A stretch of 64,000 nucleotides of DNA from Parasulfuritortus sp037446165 (GCA_037446165.1 JBBIJC010000002.1:1-64000); one strand, 5' to 3'. Positions 8,744-16,744 are shown, numbered from the stretch's first letter. Made by a program: numbers and translations. Notes: generated from the sequence alone by a model not told the origin.

Positions 8744-10294
8744 ATGGACACTCGAAAACCCTCCCGCTACGCATACTGGCTGCTGACCTGGCTGGTCGCT
8801 CTGACCCTATGGCGACTGCTGGCGGCCCAGCATACCGGCATGGAACTCTATGGCGACGAAGCCCAGTACTGGACCTGGTCGCTCCAGCCGGACTGGGGCT
8901 ATTACTCCAAACCGCCGCTGCTGGCCTGGCTGATTTACCTGGGCACCCATCTGTTCGGCGACAGCGAGATTGGCGTCCGTTCGGCTTCGCTGCTGCTTTA
9001 CCCGACGACTGCCTGGGTGATCTTTCTGCTGGTGCGCCGTTTACTCAAGGACGGTGCTGGCGACCAAACCATCCCGGCCGCCACCGGCCGGATCAGCCAG
9101 GCATTGCAGCGCATGCTGCACACCGACCCCGAGCCAGATGCCGCCGCCTTCTGGGCCGGGCTGCTGTTCGCCACCCTGCCCATGACCAGCCTGGGCTCCT
9201 GGCTGATTACCACCGATGCCCCGCTCCTGTTGTGCTGGGCACTGGCGCTTTATTTCACCGTGGCTGCACTGGAGACCGGCCGCTGGCGCGACTGGCTGCT
9301 GCTCGGCGTCGCGGTCGGTTTCGGCATGCTGGCCAAATACAGCATGGCGTTCTACGGCCTGGGCTTTGCGGCCTATGTGCTGTTCAGTCGCGAACGCTGG
9401 CCCCTGCTGAAAGACCCGAAACCCTATCTGGCGGCAGCACTGGCCTTGCTGATCGTGGTCCCCAATATCCTCTGGAATGCCAGCCACCAGTTCGTCAGTT
9501 TTCATCACACCGCGGAAATCTCCGAACTGAACCGCAGCCTGTTCCACCCGGGAGCGCTGCTGGAGTTCTTCGTCGGCCAGTTCCTGGTCTTCGGCCCGAT
9601 TACCGCCGGCTGGCTGCTGGCACTGGCCCTGCGGCCGCGCAGCTGGTTTGGCGATGACCGGCTACGTCTGCTGGCCGCCTTCACGCTTGCGCCGATTGCT
9701 GCCTTTCTGCTGCTCAGCCTGATGTCGCGGGCCTTCGCGAACTGGGCCGCCTTTGCATATGCCTCCGGCGCCGCCCTGGTCGCCGTGGCCCTACTCATGC
9801 AGGGACGACGCGGCTGGCTGGTCGGTGCGCTGGTGGTCAATCTGGCCCTGGGTGTCGTGGTGTACAACTTCCATGACATCACCCGGCTGCTCAACATCCA
9901 GCTGACCCGCAAGACCGATCCCTACGGCCGGGTGACCGGCTTCCGCGCCCTGGGCATCGAGGTCGGTAGGCAACTCAAGGCACATCCGGGCACCCATTTC
10001 CTGACCGACGACCGGATGCTGTACGCGCTGATCCGCTATTACGGTCGGCCCTACAGCAGCGGTGGGCTGTATTTGAACGTCAGCGGCCAGATCAACAACC
10101 ACTACGCCCTGACCGCCGATGTCCGCGAACATCCCGAGGGCGAATTTCTGCTGGTGAGTCAGAATCTGACCGACGACATGGTGAAGGCGCGGTTCGCTCA
10201 GGTCGCCCCGCTGCCGGTGATCCGTTTTCAGCTTTACCCCGGCTTTGCGCCGGAGTACCGGGTCTGGCTGGTGCGCGACTATCGGCAGCCATGA
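8744..10294 (+). CDS. Second GT39-family membrane glycosyltransferase
   Basis: 516 aa, polytopic. The motif YGDEAQYW (about 33-40) followed by GYYSKPPLLAWLIYLG marks the PMT_2/GT39 active-site loop. A long loop near 105-130 separates early helices, and a soluble C-terminal region (about 385-516) contains TDDRMLYALIRYYG. It is clearly a paralogue-type partner rather than a recent duplicate of the preceding GT39 gene. The 160-base interval before it contains no supported gene. Its end overlaps the PAP2 phosphatase by four bases. Substrate unknown; likely periplasmic transfer of a polyprenyl-linked sugar. Confidence 0.87.
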   Translation: MDTRKPSRYAYWLLTWLVALTLWRLLAAQHTGMELYGDEAQYWTWSLQPDWGYYSKPPLLAWLIYLGTHLFGDSEIGVRSASLLLYPTTAWVIFLLVRRLLKDGAGDQTIPAATGRISQALQRMLHTDPEPDAAAFWAGLLFATLPMTSLGSWLITTDAPLLLCWALALYFTVAALETGRWRDWLLLGVAVGFGMLAKYSMAFYGLGFAAYVLFSRERWPLLKDPKPYLAAALALLIVVPNILWNASHQFVSFHHTAEISELNRSLFHPGALLEFFVGQFLVFGPITAGWLLALALRPRSWFGDDRLRLLAAFTLAPIAAFLLLSLMSRAFANWAAFAYASGAALVAVALLMQGRRGWLVGALVVNLALGVVVYNFHDITRLLNIQLTRKTDPYGRVTGFRALGIEVGRQLKAHPGTHFLTDDRMLYALIRYYGRPYSSGGLYLNVSGQINNHYALTADVREHPEGEFLLVSQNLTDDMVKARFAQVAPLPVIRFQLYPGFAPEYRVWLVRDYRQP

Positions 10295-10980
10295 AGCCGC
10301 TTGAGCAGTTGCCATCGCCCCGAGTGATGGCCGTTGCGGGACTGCTCTTTGCTGCCTTGTTTCTGGCCTTTCCCGGTTTGGACCTGATCACCAGCCGCTG
10401 GCTATATACCCCTGCCAGAGGCTTCGTACTGGATGGCAACCTGCTGACCGACTTCGTCCATGAGCATCTCGGCTGGGTCGCCCTTGCTGCCGCTGTATCG
10501 ATCTGGCTGGCTAACCGCACCACCAATGGCGCGATGACAACCGCTCACTGGCGCAAACAGGCAGCCTATATCCTGCTGGTCCTGATCATCGGGCCAGGCC
10601 TGCTGGTCAATGTCGTGTTCAAGGATCACTGGGGGCGCGCCCGGCCGGTACAGGTCGAGAACTTTGGCGGCCATGCCCTGTTCTCGCCGGCCTGGATTCC
10701 CAGCCGGCAATGCGGCACGAACTGTTCCTTCGTGTGCGGAGATTCTTCGGTGGGGTTCAGCCTGCTTGCGCTGGCTTTTCTCTCGCGACGCCCGCGGCGC
10801 TGGTTTCTAGCCGCCATCGGAGTGGGGACGGCGCTCGGCCTGATGCGCATGGCCCAGGGCGGCCATTTTTTCAGCGATGTGGTGTTTTCATTCTTTGCGG
10901 TCTACTTCGCCGCCTGGTTGCTGCATCGCCTCCTGTTCCCCGGCCCGAGGACGAAAAACAGGAGCCGCAGCCCGGACTGA
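10291..10980 (+). CDS. PAP2-family membrane phosphatase with altered second motif
   Basis: 229 aa, about five or six transmembrane segments. Motif 1 is KDHWGRARP (about 111-119) and motif 3 is RMAQGGHFFSD (about 181-191), both intact. The usual motif 2 SGH is replaced by CGDSS in NCSFVCGDSSVGF (about 145-157), so the second active-site histidine is absent, as far as can be aligned by eye. PAP2 enzymes remove phosphate from lipid A, undecaprenyl pyrophosphate or phosphatidylglycerol phosphate. The coupled GT39 upstream suggests a role in lipid or glycan modification, for example freeing a phosphate site or recycling the carrier (inference). Confidence 0.82.
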   Translation: MKPLEQLPSPRVMAVAGLLFAALFLAFPGLDLITSRWLYTPARGFVLDGNLLTDFVHEHLGWVALAAAVSIWLANRTTNGAMTTAHWRKQAAYILLVLIIGPGLLVNVVFKDHWGRARPVQVENFGGHALFSPAWIPSRQCGTNCSFVCGDSSVGFSLLALAFLSRRPRRWFLAAIGVGTALGLMRMAQGGHFFSDVVFSFFAVYFAAWLLHRLLFPGPRTKNRSRSPD

Positions 10981-10998
10981 CCTGGATGGCCAGTCCGG
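10972..10998. terminator. Hairpin between convergent PAP2 and sqr genes
   Basis: CCGGACTG (10972-10979) and CAGTCCGG (10991-10998) form an 8-bp stem with an 11-base loop spanning the PAP2 stop codon. It sits between two convergent genes and could act on both strands. There is no clear T tract. Confidence 0.45.
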
Positions 10999-11007
10999 CG
11001 CTTTGCA

Positions 11008-12276
11008 TTACTTCAACTTCTTGATGCCCAGCACGCCCAGCACGTATTTCTCGTAGATGGGTTCGGTGTTGCCCTTCTTCATCTTGCGGATGAAATACTT
11101 CTCGAACGCTACCTTGGCCAGGTGCACCCACTTGCCTTCCTTGAACCAGCTCACGTTGCGCGGCGGGATCTGCGGCAGCGCAACGAAGGCCGCACCGGTG
11201 TCGCCAAAGTCGGCCAGGCAGATCGCATTCCAGGTCGCCTTGTGATACGGGTCCTTGCCATCCAATAGCGCCCGGATGTTGTGCGCTGTCGCCGTCACCA
11301 TGGACTCGATCATGTAACCGGTCTTGGGCGTACCAGTCGGCACCGGGGTCACTTCGACCGGCGGGATCGCCACGCAGACCCCGACCGAGAAGATATTCGG
11401 GAACTTGGCATTGCGCTGGTAGTTGTCGGCAGTGATGAAGCCGCGCGGATTGGTCAGGCCTTCGATGCCGAACACCGCGTCGATGCCCTTGAAGGCCGGC
11501 AGCATCATGGAGTACTTGAACGGCAGTTCATGTTCCTTGATCACCTCGCCCTTGAAATTGTGCTCGGCGACGAACATCTTGCCTGCCTCGACCTTGGTCA
11601 CCTTGGCATTGCAGATCCACTTGATATGACGGTGACGCATGGCCGATTCCAGCATGCCCTGTGAATCGCCGACGCCGCCCAGCCCCAGGTGGCCCGGATA
11701 AGGTTCGGCCGTGACATAGGTCATGGGCACCTTGTCGCGGATCTTGCGCCGACGCAGATCGGTATCCATGATGAAGGCGAATTCGTAGGCTGGGCCGTAG
11801 CAGGATGCACCCTGCACGGCGCCAACCACGATGGGGCCCGGATCCTTGACGAATTTTTCCCAGTTCTTGCCGGCTTCCACCGCATGATCGACGTGACAGA
11901 CCGACTGGGTGTGGCCATTGGGGCCGAGGCCCTCCACTTCGTCGAAGGCGAGCTTGGGCCCGGTGGCGATGATCAGGTAGTCGTAGTCGACGATCTGGCC
12001 GTCGTCCAGTTCGACCTGGTTCTTGTCCGGATGCACCCGCTTGGCCGCAACCTGAATGAAATTGATGCCCTTCTTTTCGAGATAGGGCGCGCACGGAATG
12101 GTGATGTCGTCGCGGCTGCGCCAGTTTACGGCGACCCAGGGGTTGGAAGGGGTGAACTGGAAGAAACTGTGGTTGGAGATGACGGTGACCTTGTCCTGGG
12201 GACGGGCCTCTTCCCTCATTTCGTAGGCCATGGTCATGCCGCCGACACCGGCGCCGAGAATAACGATATGTGCCAT
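11008..12276 (-). CDS. sqr: Sulfide:quinone oxidoreductase
   Basis: 422 aa flavoprotein of the two-Rossmann FAD family. It has GAGVGGMTMA near 8-17, an ATG-type motif IIATGPKLA (about 102-110), the conserved YPGHLGLGGVGDS block (about 193-205) and KTGYMIESM (about 318-326). Three cysteines, C127, C159 and C353, sit where the redox cysteines of Acidithiobacillus ferrooxidans SQR do (128, 160, 356). The C-terminal WVHLAKVAFEKYFIRKMK resembles the membrane-binding amphipathic tail. The enzyme oxidises sulfide to sulfane sulfur and reduces quinone at the inner membrane. The start at 12276 lies behind a ribosome binding site (GGAGCAAG) in the 35-base gap after a 67-aa gene that is probably co-transcribed. 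A sigma-54 promoter and a FisR regulator lie upstream. Confidence 0.9.
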   Translation of the reverse strand: MAHIVILGAGVGGMTMAYEMREEARPQDKVTVISNHSFFQFTPSNPWVAVNWRSRDDITIPCAPYLEKKGINFIQVAAKRVHPDKNQVELDDGQIVDYDYLIIATGPKLAFDEVEGLGPNGHTQSVCHVDHAVEAGKNWEKFVKDPGPIVVGAVQGASCYGPAYEFAFIMDTDLRRRKIRDKVPMTYVTAEPYPGHLGLGGVGDSQGMLESAMRHRHIKWICNAKVTKVEAGKMFVAEHNFKGEVIKEHELPFKYSMMLPAFKGIDAVFGIEGLTNPRGFITADNYQRNAKFPNIFSVGVCVAIPPVEVTPVPTGTPKTGYMIESMVTATAHNIRALLDGKDPYHKATWNAICLADFGDTGAAFVALPQIPPRNVSWFKEGKWVHLAKVAFEKYFIRKMKKGNTEPIYEKYVLGVLGIKKLK

Positions 12277-12311
12277 CTTGACTTGCTCCTTATTGATTAT
12301 TCGCTGACCGA

Positions 12312-12515
12312 TTACCAGACATACAGGCGGGACATCGCATCCAGCCCTTCCTCGACGATTTTCTTCAGATCCTCAGGGCAATCTTCGCGCTCGATGATGA
12401 AGGTGGTGAAGGCCGACAGACTCTTCAGGGCGCAAGCCACCTTGGCCACATCGTCGGCTGCCGCGCTGCTCATCTCGATACCAGGCTGCAATTGCCAATT
12501 TTGTTTTTCGGTCAT
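12312..12515 (-). CDS. Small unknown protein in the sqr transcription unit
   Basis: 67 aa, mostly helical, acidic, with two cysteines (near positions 28 and 46) and no membrane segment or signal peptide. The start ATG at 12515 has GGAGAATAAAG just upstream, a good ribosome binding site. It lies 35 bases ahead of sqr on the same strand, and 40 bases from the assembly gap. I do not recognise the family. Its position suggests a function linked to sulfide oxidation, but nothing in the sequence proves that. Confidence 0.7.
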   Translation of the reverse strand: MTEKQNWQLQPGIEMSSAAADDVAKVACALKSLSAFTTFIIEREDCPEDLKKIVEEGLDAMSRLYVW

Positions 12516-12555
12516 CTTTATTCTCCATGCTGTGGGTGAATTGGGCAGTTAACTA

Positions 12556-12655
12556 NNNNNNNNNNNNNNNNNNNNNNNNNNNNNNNNNNNNNNNNNNNNN
12601 NNNNNNNNNNNNNNNNNNNNNNNNNNNNNNNNNNNNNNNNNNNNNNNNNNNNNNN
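12556..12655. other. Assembly gap (100 N)
   Basis: Exactly 100 undetermined bases, the conventional filler for a gap of unknown length. It separates the sigma-54 promoter from the sqr operon, so one or more genes, or only leader sequence, may be missing. Confidence 0.99.
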
Positions 12656-12668
12656 TGCAAACAACTAG

Positions 12669-12684
12669 TGCAAACACCGTGCCA
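12669..12684 (-). promoter_or_regulatory. Sigma-54 promoter for the sqr operon
   Basis: The minus strand reads TGGCACGGTGTTTGCA. The -24 GG (12683-12682) and -12 GC (1271-70 of this block, i.e. 12671-12670) are separated by exactly ten bases, a full match to the TGGCACG-N4-TTGCW consensus. It points across the assembly gap toward the 67-aa gene and sqr. The adjacent fisR encodes an activator of the class that works only with sigma-54. Confidence 0.82.
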
Positions 12685-12745
12685 TAACACTATTTCCCTA
12701 TTAATCATTGAGTTATGGTTTTGACGCGAACCATGCTACTGACGA

Positions 12746-12788
12746 TCATGACATTAAGGTCATGACATTGATATCATATGTCATGACA
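12746..12788. repeat. Three TCATGACA repeats, candidate activator sites
   Basis: TCATGACA occurs at 12746, 12760 and 12781, with start-to-start distances of 14 and 21 bases. The copies lie roughly 60-105 bases upstream of the sqr -24 element and directly before the fisR start, where an enhancer-binding protein would be expected to bind. Assignment as FisR sites is inference. Confidence 0.5.
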
Positions 12789-12802
12789 AGGAAGAAAGCA
12801 CC

Positions 12803-14113
12803 ATGCCGACCGTAGAATTGCAGGACCTGATCGAGACCCACGATCAACCCTTCGTAGTCATCGATAGCGAGTACCGCATCGTTGCCGCTAATCAGCGCTA
12901 TTGCCGCTCCTATGGCGCGGTGCTGAAGGATGTGCTCAGCCGTCGCTGCTACGAAATCTCGCACCACTCCGACCGTCCCTGCCACGAAAACGGGGAGGAT
13001 TGTCCGCACCAGGCCCTGTTTGAAAAGGGGCAGGCTACCGTTGTCCTGCATACCCATTTCCATGCCGATGGCCAGACCGAACGCACCCGCATCCGGGGCC
13101 ATCTGATCCGCGGGGCGGATGGCCAGACCTACCTGGGCGAGATTCTCTACCACCTGGAAGCGGAGTCCGACCTGGGCTGCGAGGTAATGCGCATGGTCGG
13201 ACACTCCGCCGCCTTCCTGAATTGCGTCGACAATCTGGTTCGGGTTGCCGAATGCGAGGCCTCGGTGCTGCTCTTCGGCGAAAGCGGAGTCGGCAAGGAG
13301 CTGGCCGCCCGCTTCGTCCATGATCGCTCGCCCCGATCAACCGGCCCGTTCATCGCAATCAATTGCGCGGCCGTGCCGGAGAGCATGTTCGAATCGGAGC
13401 TGTTCGGCCATGAGCGCGGGGCCTTCACCGGCAGTTCCGGCCTGAAGAAGGGGCTGTTCGAACTGGCCGACAAGGGCACGCTTTTCCTGGACGAAGTGGC
13501 CGAGATCCCGATCTCCCTGCAAGCCAAGCTGCTGCGCGTACTGGAGACCGGCGAGTTCAGGCGGGTCGGCGGCACCAGCACCCTGCATGCCGATGTCCGA
13601 ATCGTCTCTGCCACCAACCGCAACCTGCTCAACCGGATCGACCAGAAACTGTTCCGCCAGGACCTGTACTACCGGCTGGCTGGCATCGACATCACCCTAC
13701 CCGCCTTGCGCGAACGGCGCGAGGACATTCCTGCCCTGGCCGAAGTCCTGCTCGCGCGCATGTCGGGCGATAACCGCTCCACAAGCCATCTGGACAAATC
13801 GGCCATCAGTAAACTGCGTCATTACGATTTCCCGGGCAACGTTCGGGAACTGCGCAACCTGCTGCAACGCGCCATGCTCCGCTGTCAGGGCGGGGTCATT
13901 ACCGCGGAAGACATCCAGTTCGGCAGCGATCACTCGGTCTCGATCCATGCCGTGAACAAAGACCCGGCTCCGCCCTCATTGAAGGGAGTGGAACGCGATT
14001 ACATCCGGGACTTGCTGATCCAGCACAACGGTCACCGGCGCACGGTGGCCGAACTGTTGGGCGTCACGGAGCGAACCTTGTACCGCAAGCTAAAACAATA
14101 TGATCTGAGCTAG
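12803..14113 (+). CDS. fisR: FisR-like sulfane-sulfur-responsive sigma-54 activator
   Basis: 436 aa. The N-terminal PAS-like sensor (1-120) holds C49, C60 and C67. The 11- and 7-residue spacing is identical to C53, C64 and C71 of Cupriavidus FisR, which react with polysulfide. The AAA+ domain (about 128-360) has Walker A GESGVGKE (159-166), GAFTGS (206-211) for sigma-54 contact, and Walker B GTLFLDE (225-231). A Fis-type helix-turn-helix closes the protein (about 395-436, RTVAELLGVTERTLYRKL). It is divergent from sqr and its sigma-54 promoter, so it very probably switches on sulfide oxidation when sulfane sulfur accumulates. The start at 12803 follows an AAGGAAG site. Confidence 0.9.
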   Translation: MPTVELQDLIETHDQPFVVIDSEYRIVAANQRYCRSYGAVLKDVLSRRCYEISHHSDRPCHENGEDCPHQALFEKGQATVVLHTHFHADGQTERTRIRGHLIRGADGQTYLGEILYHLEAESDLGCEVMRMVGHSAAFLNCVDNLVRVAECEASVLLFGESGVGKELAARFVHDRSPRSTGPFIAINCAAVPESMFESELFGHERGAFTGSSGLKKGLFELADKGTLFLDEVAEIPISLQAKLLRVLETGEFRRVGGTSTLHADVRIVSATNRNLLNRIDQKLFRQDLYYRLAGIDITLPALRERREDIPALAEVLLARMSGDNRSTSHLDKSAISKLRHYDFPGNVRELRNLLQRAMLRCQGGVITAEDIQFGSDHSVSIHAVNKDPAPPSLKGVERDYIRDLLIQHNGHRRTVAELLGVTERTLYRKLKQYDLS

Positions 14114-14310
14114 CCGGCGCCAGCGAAACTGGAGAGGCTGCATAGCGTCCGGGGTGTAGCAAAGTTGTCATTTTTTTACGGCTGCAGGAAACAGGCAAGT
14201 CGCATTCCAAAGACACGGTATATAGCTTTAGATATAGTGTCATCCATGCTGACAATAGACTGCGTACGCCACCCCAAGCGTTATTCAATGAACAAGTGTC
14301 TGGAAAAGAC

Positions 14311-15354
14311 ATGACCTCTACTGCCAAACCTGCACCCACCATACACACCCTCGAACAGGCCAAGACCCTGGCTGAGCAGGGCATCGCTCTGCTGCTTGAA
14401 CATGGCGTCCCGCCTTCGCCCCTGAGCTATACCGTTGCCTATGAATATTTCAGCAGCAACGCCCCGATTCAACGTGCAATCGATCAACACTTGCAGGCGG
14501 GAAAAGCCCTGGATGTGATGCTGTTACGCGACCTGTATGAGCAGCACATCATTTCAGACCATTCCCGGCAGTTGCATGGAATGGGCAGCAACCTGCAGAA
14601 CATTCTGAGCACCTTGATGCAGAGCATTTCAGAAGCAGGTGACGGGGCGGCAACCTTCGGACAGAATCTGGAAAAAAACATCGGCCATCTCCACACCGAA
14701 ATCGGCCCAGATGATCTGCAGGTGGTAGTCGCGGACATCCTCTCTGCCACCCAAACCGCCAAGGAAAAGAACCAGCACCTTCAACAGCGCCTGGAAATCA
14801 CCCTTGCCGAAACCGAAAACCTGAAAGGCGAACTGGAACAATATCGCCGCGAAGCAACGGTCGACCCGCTCACCGGGCTCTTCAACCGCAGGGCGATGGA
14901 TGCGCACCTGGAGGAATTGATGACTTCGGAGGCGGGCAACACCATGTCCGTGATCATGGTGGACATCGACCATTTCAAGAAAATCAACGACACCTACGGT
15001 CACCCACTGGGTGATGTGGTCATCCGCAACGTCGCGCAGACCATCCTGAAATGCATACGCGGGGATGACATTGCCGTGCGCTTTGGCGGTGAGGAATTCG
15101 TCGTGCTATTGCCGGACACCACCCTGGATGGGGCGACCAAAGTGGCCGAGACAATCCGCTCGCGCATCGCGGCCCTGCGTCTGGTTCGCCGTCATGACAA
15201 TTTCAGGCTGGACCCTTTTACCGTCTCGCTTGGAGTGGCCACGCGCAAGCCGGAAGATAGCCAGGACAGTCTGTTCCAGAGGGCCGACCAGGCTCTCTAC
15301 CAATCCAAGAATGCCGGACGCAACCGCGTCAGTGTAGAAGGGCTCCTGCACTGA
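14311..15354 (+). CDS. GGDEF diguanylate cyclase
   Basis: 347 aa from ATG 14311; an in-frame GTG at 14296 is a less likely start. Residues 1-180 form a helical, apparently cytosolic sensor region ending in a coiled coil. The GGDEF domain begins at about 184 (TVDPLTGLFNRRAM). The active-site motif is GGEEF (259-263) and a complete inhibitory I-site RGDD (250-253) lies five residues before it. The protein should synthesise cyclic di-GMP with product feedback inhibition. It lies on its own between fisR and amtB. The input signal is unknown. Confidence 0.9.
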   Translation: MTSTAKPAPTIHTLEQAKTLAEQGIALLLEHGVPPSPLSYTVAYEYFSSNAPIQRAIDQHLQAGKALDVMLLRDLYEQHIISDHSRQLHGMGSNLQNILSTLMQSISEAGDGAATFGQNLEKNIGHLHTEIGPDDLQVVVADILSATQTAKEKNQHLQQRLEITLAETENLKGELEQYRREATVDPLTGLFNRRAMDAHLEELMTSEAGNTMSVIMVDIDHFKKINDTYGHPLGDVVIRNVAQTILKCIRGDDIAVRFGGEEFVVLLPDTTLDGATKVAETIRSRIAALRLVRRHDNFRLDPFTVSLGVATRKPEDSQDSLFQRADQALYQSKNAGRNRVSVEGLLH

Positions 15355-15357
15355 CCT

Positions 15358-15377
15358 GGGGCTCTTCCCAGAGCCCC
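15358..15377. terminator. Hairpin between convergent cyclase and amtB genes
   Basis: GGGGCTC (15358-15364) pairs with GAGCCCC (15371-15377) over a six-base loop just after the cyclase stop. No T tract follows, so efficiency is uncertain. Confidence 0.45.
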
Positions 15378-15413
15378 ACTCAGTCAAACATCGCAACGCG
15401 ACGGCAAGGCCGA

Positions 15414-16616
15414 TTACCAGCTGGTTTCCCGCTCCGCGGTTGCAGAAATCTTGTGGATCGAAAGGTCCGCGCCTTCGAACTCCTGTTCAGGTTCCAGGCG
15501 AATGCCAACGCTGATTTTAAGCAGACCATAAACGGCAACGCCGCCCGCCAGGGCAACCGCGATTCCCAGCAGCGTACCCAACAGCTGGGCCATAAAACTG
15601 ACGCCTCCCATGCCTCCAAGTGCATGGCTGCCGAAAATGCCGGCGGCAATGCCGCCCCATGCGCCACAGAGCCCATGCAGCGGCCAGACACCCAATACGT
15701 CATCGATCTTCCATTTGTTCTGGGTGACGGTGAACATCCAGACGAAGACCGCACCGGCAATGGCGCCCGTCGCCAGCGCACCAACGGGGTGCATGACGTC
15801 CGATCCGGCACAAACGGCCACCAGGCCGGCCAAGGGACCGTTATGGATGAAACCAGGGTCGTTTTTGCCCGCCACCAGAGCGGCCAGAGTACCGCCCACC
15901 AACGCCATCAGCGAATTGACTGCCACCAGCCCGGAAGCCGTCGCCACGCTCTGGGCGGACATGACGTTGAAGCCGAACCAGCCCACGGTCAATATCCATG
16001 CCCCCAGCGACAGAAAGGGGATGCTTGAGGGCGGATGCGCTGAAATATTGCCATCATGGCGATAGCGGCCGCGCCGTGCGCCGAGCAGGAGAACCGCAGG
16101 CAAGGCGACCCAGCCGCCCATGGCATGCACCACAACGGAGCCGGCAAAGTCATGGAATTTCGCACCAAAGGTTGCCAATAACCAGTCCTGCAAGCCGAAA
16201 TTGCCATTCCAGGCAATCCCCTCGAAGAAGGGATAGACAAACCCCACCAGAACGAAGGTCGCCATGAGCTGCGGATTGAACTTGGCCCGTTCGGCCATGC
16301 CACCCGAAATGATGGCCGGTATGGCGGCCGCAAAGGTCAACAGGAAGAAGAATTTGACCAGTTCATAGCCGCTTTTTTGAGCGAGAACATCAGCACCGCT
16401 CATGAAGTGGATGCCATAGGCGATGCCGTAACCTACGAAGAAATAGGCAATGGTGGAGACGCTGAAATCAGTCAGGATCTTGACCAGGGCGTTGACCTGG
16501 TTTTTCTTGCGCACGGTTCCCAATTCCAGGAAGGCAAACCCGGCGTGCATGGCCAGCACCATGATTGCGCCAAGCAGCACGAAGACCATATCGGAACCGG
16601 TTTTGAAAGCATCCAT
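15414..16616 (-). CDS. amtB: AmtB ammonium transporter
   Basis: 400 aa from ATG 16616, which has AGGTGA seven bases upstream; a GTG at 16625 in frame is less likely. Eleven transmembrane segments. The pore histidine pair is present in VVVHAMGGWVAL and LHGLCGAWGG. The C-terminal tail EFEGADLSIHKISATAERE matches the segment that binds the PII protein GlnK. It conducts ammonium into the cell at low nitrogen. A sigma-54 promoter precedes it, consistent with NtrC control. There is no glnK gene next to it, unlike the common glnK-amtB arrangement. No signal peptide is evident on this short N-terminus. Confidence 0.93.
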   Translation of the reverse strand: MDAFKTGSDMVFVLLGAIMVLAMHAGFAFLELGTVRKKNQVNALVKILTDFSVSTIAYFFVGYGIAYGIHFMSGADVLAQKSGYELVKFFFLLTFAAAIPAIISGGMAERAKFNPQLMATFVLVGFVYPFFEGIAWNGNFGLQDWLLATFGAKFHDFAGSVVVHAMGGWVALPAVLLLGARRGRYRHDGNISAHPPSSIPFLSLGAWILTVGWFGFNVMSAQSVATASGLVAVNSLMALVGGTLAALVAGKNDPGFIHNGPLAGLVAVCAGSDVMHPVGALATGAIAGAVFVWMFTVTQNKWKIDDVLGVWPLHGLCGAWGGIAAGIFGSHALGGMGGVSFMAQLLGTLLGIAVALAGGVAVYGLLKISVGIRLEPEQEFEGADLSIHKISATAERETSW

Positions 16617-16649
16617 ATCAATCACCTAAAAATTCAATCCACTGTATAA

Positions 16650-16666
16650 AGCAAATTTCATGCCTT
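16650..16666 (-). promoter_or_regulatory. Sigma-54 promoter for amtB
   Basis: On the minus strand AGGCATGAAATTTGCTT places GG (16664-16663) and GC (16652-16651) ten bases apart, fitting the -24/-12 consensus well. It lies about 35 bases upstream of the amtB start. NtrC sites could not be placed with certainty. Confidence 0.65.
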
Positions 16667-16707
16667 ATTTTAGTGCATTGATTTGCTTCATTTTGTAGCG
16701 TCAGCAC

Positions 16708-16744
16708 CAAAACAAAACGCACCATGTGGGTGCGTTTTGTTTTG
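16708..16744. terminator. Perfect 16-bp hairpin after tatC
   Basis: CAAAACAAAACGCACC (16708-16723) is a perfect inverted repeat of 16729-16744 with a five-base loop. It lies 32 bases beyond the tatC stop and upstream of the amtB promoter. The TTTTGTTTTG arm gives a U-rich end on either strand. A second, smaller hairpin GGCACC/GGTGCC lies at 16748-16764. Confidence 0.7.

Noticed and set aside
5335..10980. Complete arn (aminoarabinose) operon
   Set aside because: Only glycosyltransferases resembling ArnC and ArnT are present; no arnA, arnB or arnD homologue is seen.
12746..12788. TCATGACA copies as a CRISPR or mobile-element repeat
   Set aside because: Units are only eight bases, spacers are 6 and 13 bases, and no cas or transposase gene is near; a regulatory reading fits better.
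14114..14310. Promoter boxes upstream of the diguanylate cyclase (AAGACA and TATAGT)
   Set aside because: The -35-like box is too weak to support a call.
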